From: Saccharothrix algeriensis
Lineage (GTDB): Bacteria > Actinomycetota > Actinomycetes > Mycobacteriales > Pseudonocardiaceae
Length of the DNA: 64,000 nt
Direction: 5' to 3'
NCBI RefSeq assembly: GCF_016907655.1
Contig: NZ_JAFBCL010000001.1
Coordinates: forward strand, 4,746,001-4,810,000
A program made the translations under genes and the position numbers. Below are positions 63,411 to 64,000 of the stretch, piece by piece; the stretch's first letter is position 1; every line of letters starts with the position of its first letter. Under the pieces are notes generated by a model. The model was given only the letters and a program-made list of their open reading frames with translations. It was not told the DNA's origin and did no database searches.

Positions 63411-64000
63411 GTGGGTGGCGTGACGGCCGTTCTCGGGATCGCCGCCGCGGTCCTGCTGCTCTCCGTCATCGCGGTGCGGGTGTCCATCAGGCTGGGCCTG
63501 CCCTCGCTCCTGCTGTACCTCGGCATCGGGGTGCTGCTGGGCGAAGCGGTGCTCGGGATCCAGTTCGAGGACGCCGACCTGACCCGCTCGCTGGGCACGG
63601 TGGCGCTGGTGCTGATCCTCACCGAGGGCGGGCTGACCACCCGCTGGGAGTCGGTGCGGCCGGCGCTGGGCCTGGGCATCGCGCTGTCCACGGTGTCCGT
63701 GGCGGTGAGCATCGGCCTCACCGGGCTGGCGCTGCACCACCTGCTGGGCCTGGACTGGCGCACGGCGCTGCTGTGGGGCGCGGTGCTGTCGTCCACGGAC
63801 GCGGCGGCGGTGTTCAGCGTGCTGCGCGGGGTCGGGGTGGGCAAGCGGCTGATCGGGCCGCTGGAGCTGGAGTCCGGCATCAACGACGCCCCGGTCTACA
63901 TCGCGGTCGTCCTGCTGGCCTCGCCCGACCCGGTGACCTGGACCGCCCCGCTGCTGATGCTCTACGAGCTGCTCGCGGGCGCGGCGATCGGCGTCGTGCT
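63411..64000 (+). CDS. Cation/proton antiporter (CPA family), partial
   Basis: The window ends inside this membrane protein; about 196 residues are visible, with six hydrophobic segments. LGLPSLLLYLGIGVLLGE, LVLILTEGGLTTRWE and LSSTDAAAVFSVLRG, plus ELESGINDAPVYIAVVLL, carry the paired acidic ion-binding residues of NhaP2/CPA1-type potassium or sodium/proton antiporters. AGGAGG lies four bases before the GTG at 63411; a GTG at 63420 is an alternative. Upstream, GACGC and GCGTC flank an imperfect hairpin near 63328-63366. Confidence 0.85.
   Translation, partial: MGGVTAVLGIAAAVLLLSVIAVRVSIRLGLPSLLLYLGIGVLLGEAVLGIQFEDADLTRSLGTVALVLILTEGGLTTRWESVRPALGLGIALSTVSVAVSIGLTGLALHHLLGLDWRTALLWGAVLSSTDAAAVFSVLRGVGVGKRLIGPLELESGINDAPVYIAVVLLASPDPVTWTAPLLMLYELLAGAAIGVV

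Overview
The window is chromosomal DNA from a very GC-rich filamentous actinobacterium, most likely a Pseudonocardiales member of the Saccharothrix/Actinosynnema/Lentzea type. The signs are GTG starts with four-base GTGA gene overlaps throughout, a division and cell-wall (dcw) cluster with sepF and wag31/divIVA but no ftsA, a clgR-pspA-pspM stress module, a SigD-like sigma factor, a DUF5753/DUF397 pair and an ileS gene with a short actinobacterial T-box leader. The genus is inferred, not shown.

Layout. 1-2750 is a decayed accessory patch: an 82-bp near-identical direct repeat (23-104 and 2311-2392) brackets a broken IS5-type transposase, a DUF6183-like gene and broken acetyltransferase pieces, followed by a degenerate palindromic element. 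2752-24417 is mostly conserved chromosome: EamA transporter and acyltransferase, ftsK, secreted phospholipase A2, MerR regulator, argA, rimO-pgsA-cinA, clgR-pspA-pspM, a nucleobase permease, a reverse-strand block (parA-like, lysE-like, nei, pyrD), a methyltransferase, a sigD-like gene with a possible coupled leader peptide, an amidohydrolase, dinB and a Crp-family regulator. 24418-27835 holds an AbiEi-like gene with a long repetitive tail, a DUF3040 gene, and several tandem and hairpin repeat arrays. 27836-32686 is a reverse-strand transglutaminase/DUF58/MoxR operon.

33044-56634 is the dcw cluster: mraZ, rsmH, ftsL, ftsI, murE, murF, mraY, murD, then an inserted regulatory/phosphotransferase block, then ftsW, murG, murC, ftsQ, an inserted DinB-like gene, ftsZ, pgeF, yggS, sepF, yggT, wag31 and a membrane protein. 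Most neighbours overlap by four bases or nearly touch, which implies translational coupling. Together they make lipid II (MurC-F, MraY, MurG), polymerise and cross-link it at the septum (FtsW, FtsI), build the divisome (FtsZ, SepF, FtsQ, FtsL) and direct polar growth (Wag31).

56635-57637 is a non-coding kilobase with two long hairpins in mirror orientation, then the T-box leader of ileS. 60749-64000 carries a strong terminator with a tandem repeat, two translationally coupled sigma-70-type genes with a tiny downstream ORF, a TetR regulator, a DUF167 protein and the start of a cation/proton antiporter cut by the window edge.

The best candidate for something undescribed is the family of palindromic elements framed by CCCCGTACGGCCTG-type arms (two intact copies at 56.76-57.20 kb, one degenerate copy near 2.5-2.7 kb). 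Their inner hairpin arms differ between copies but stay fully complementary.
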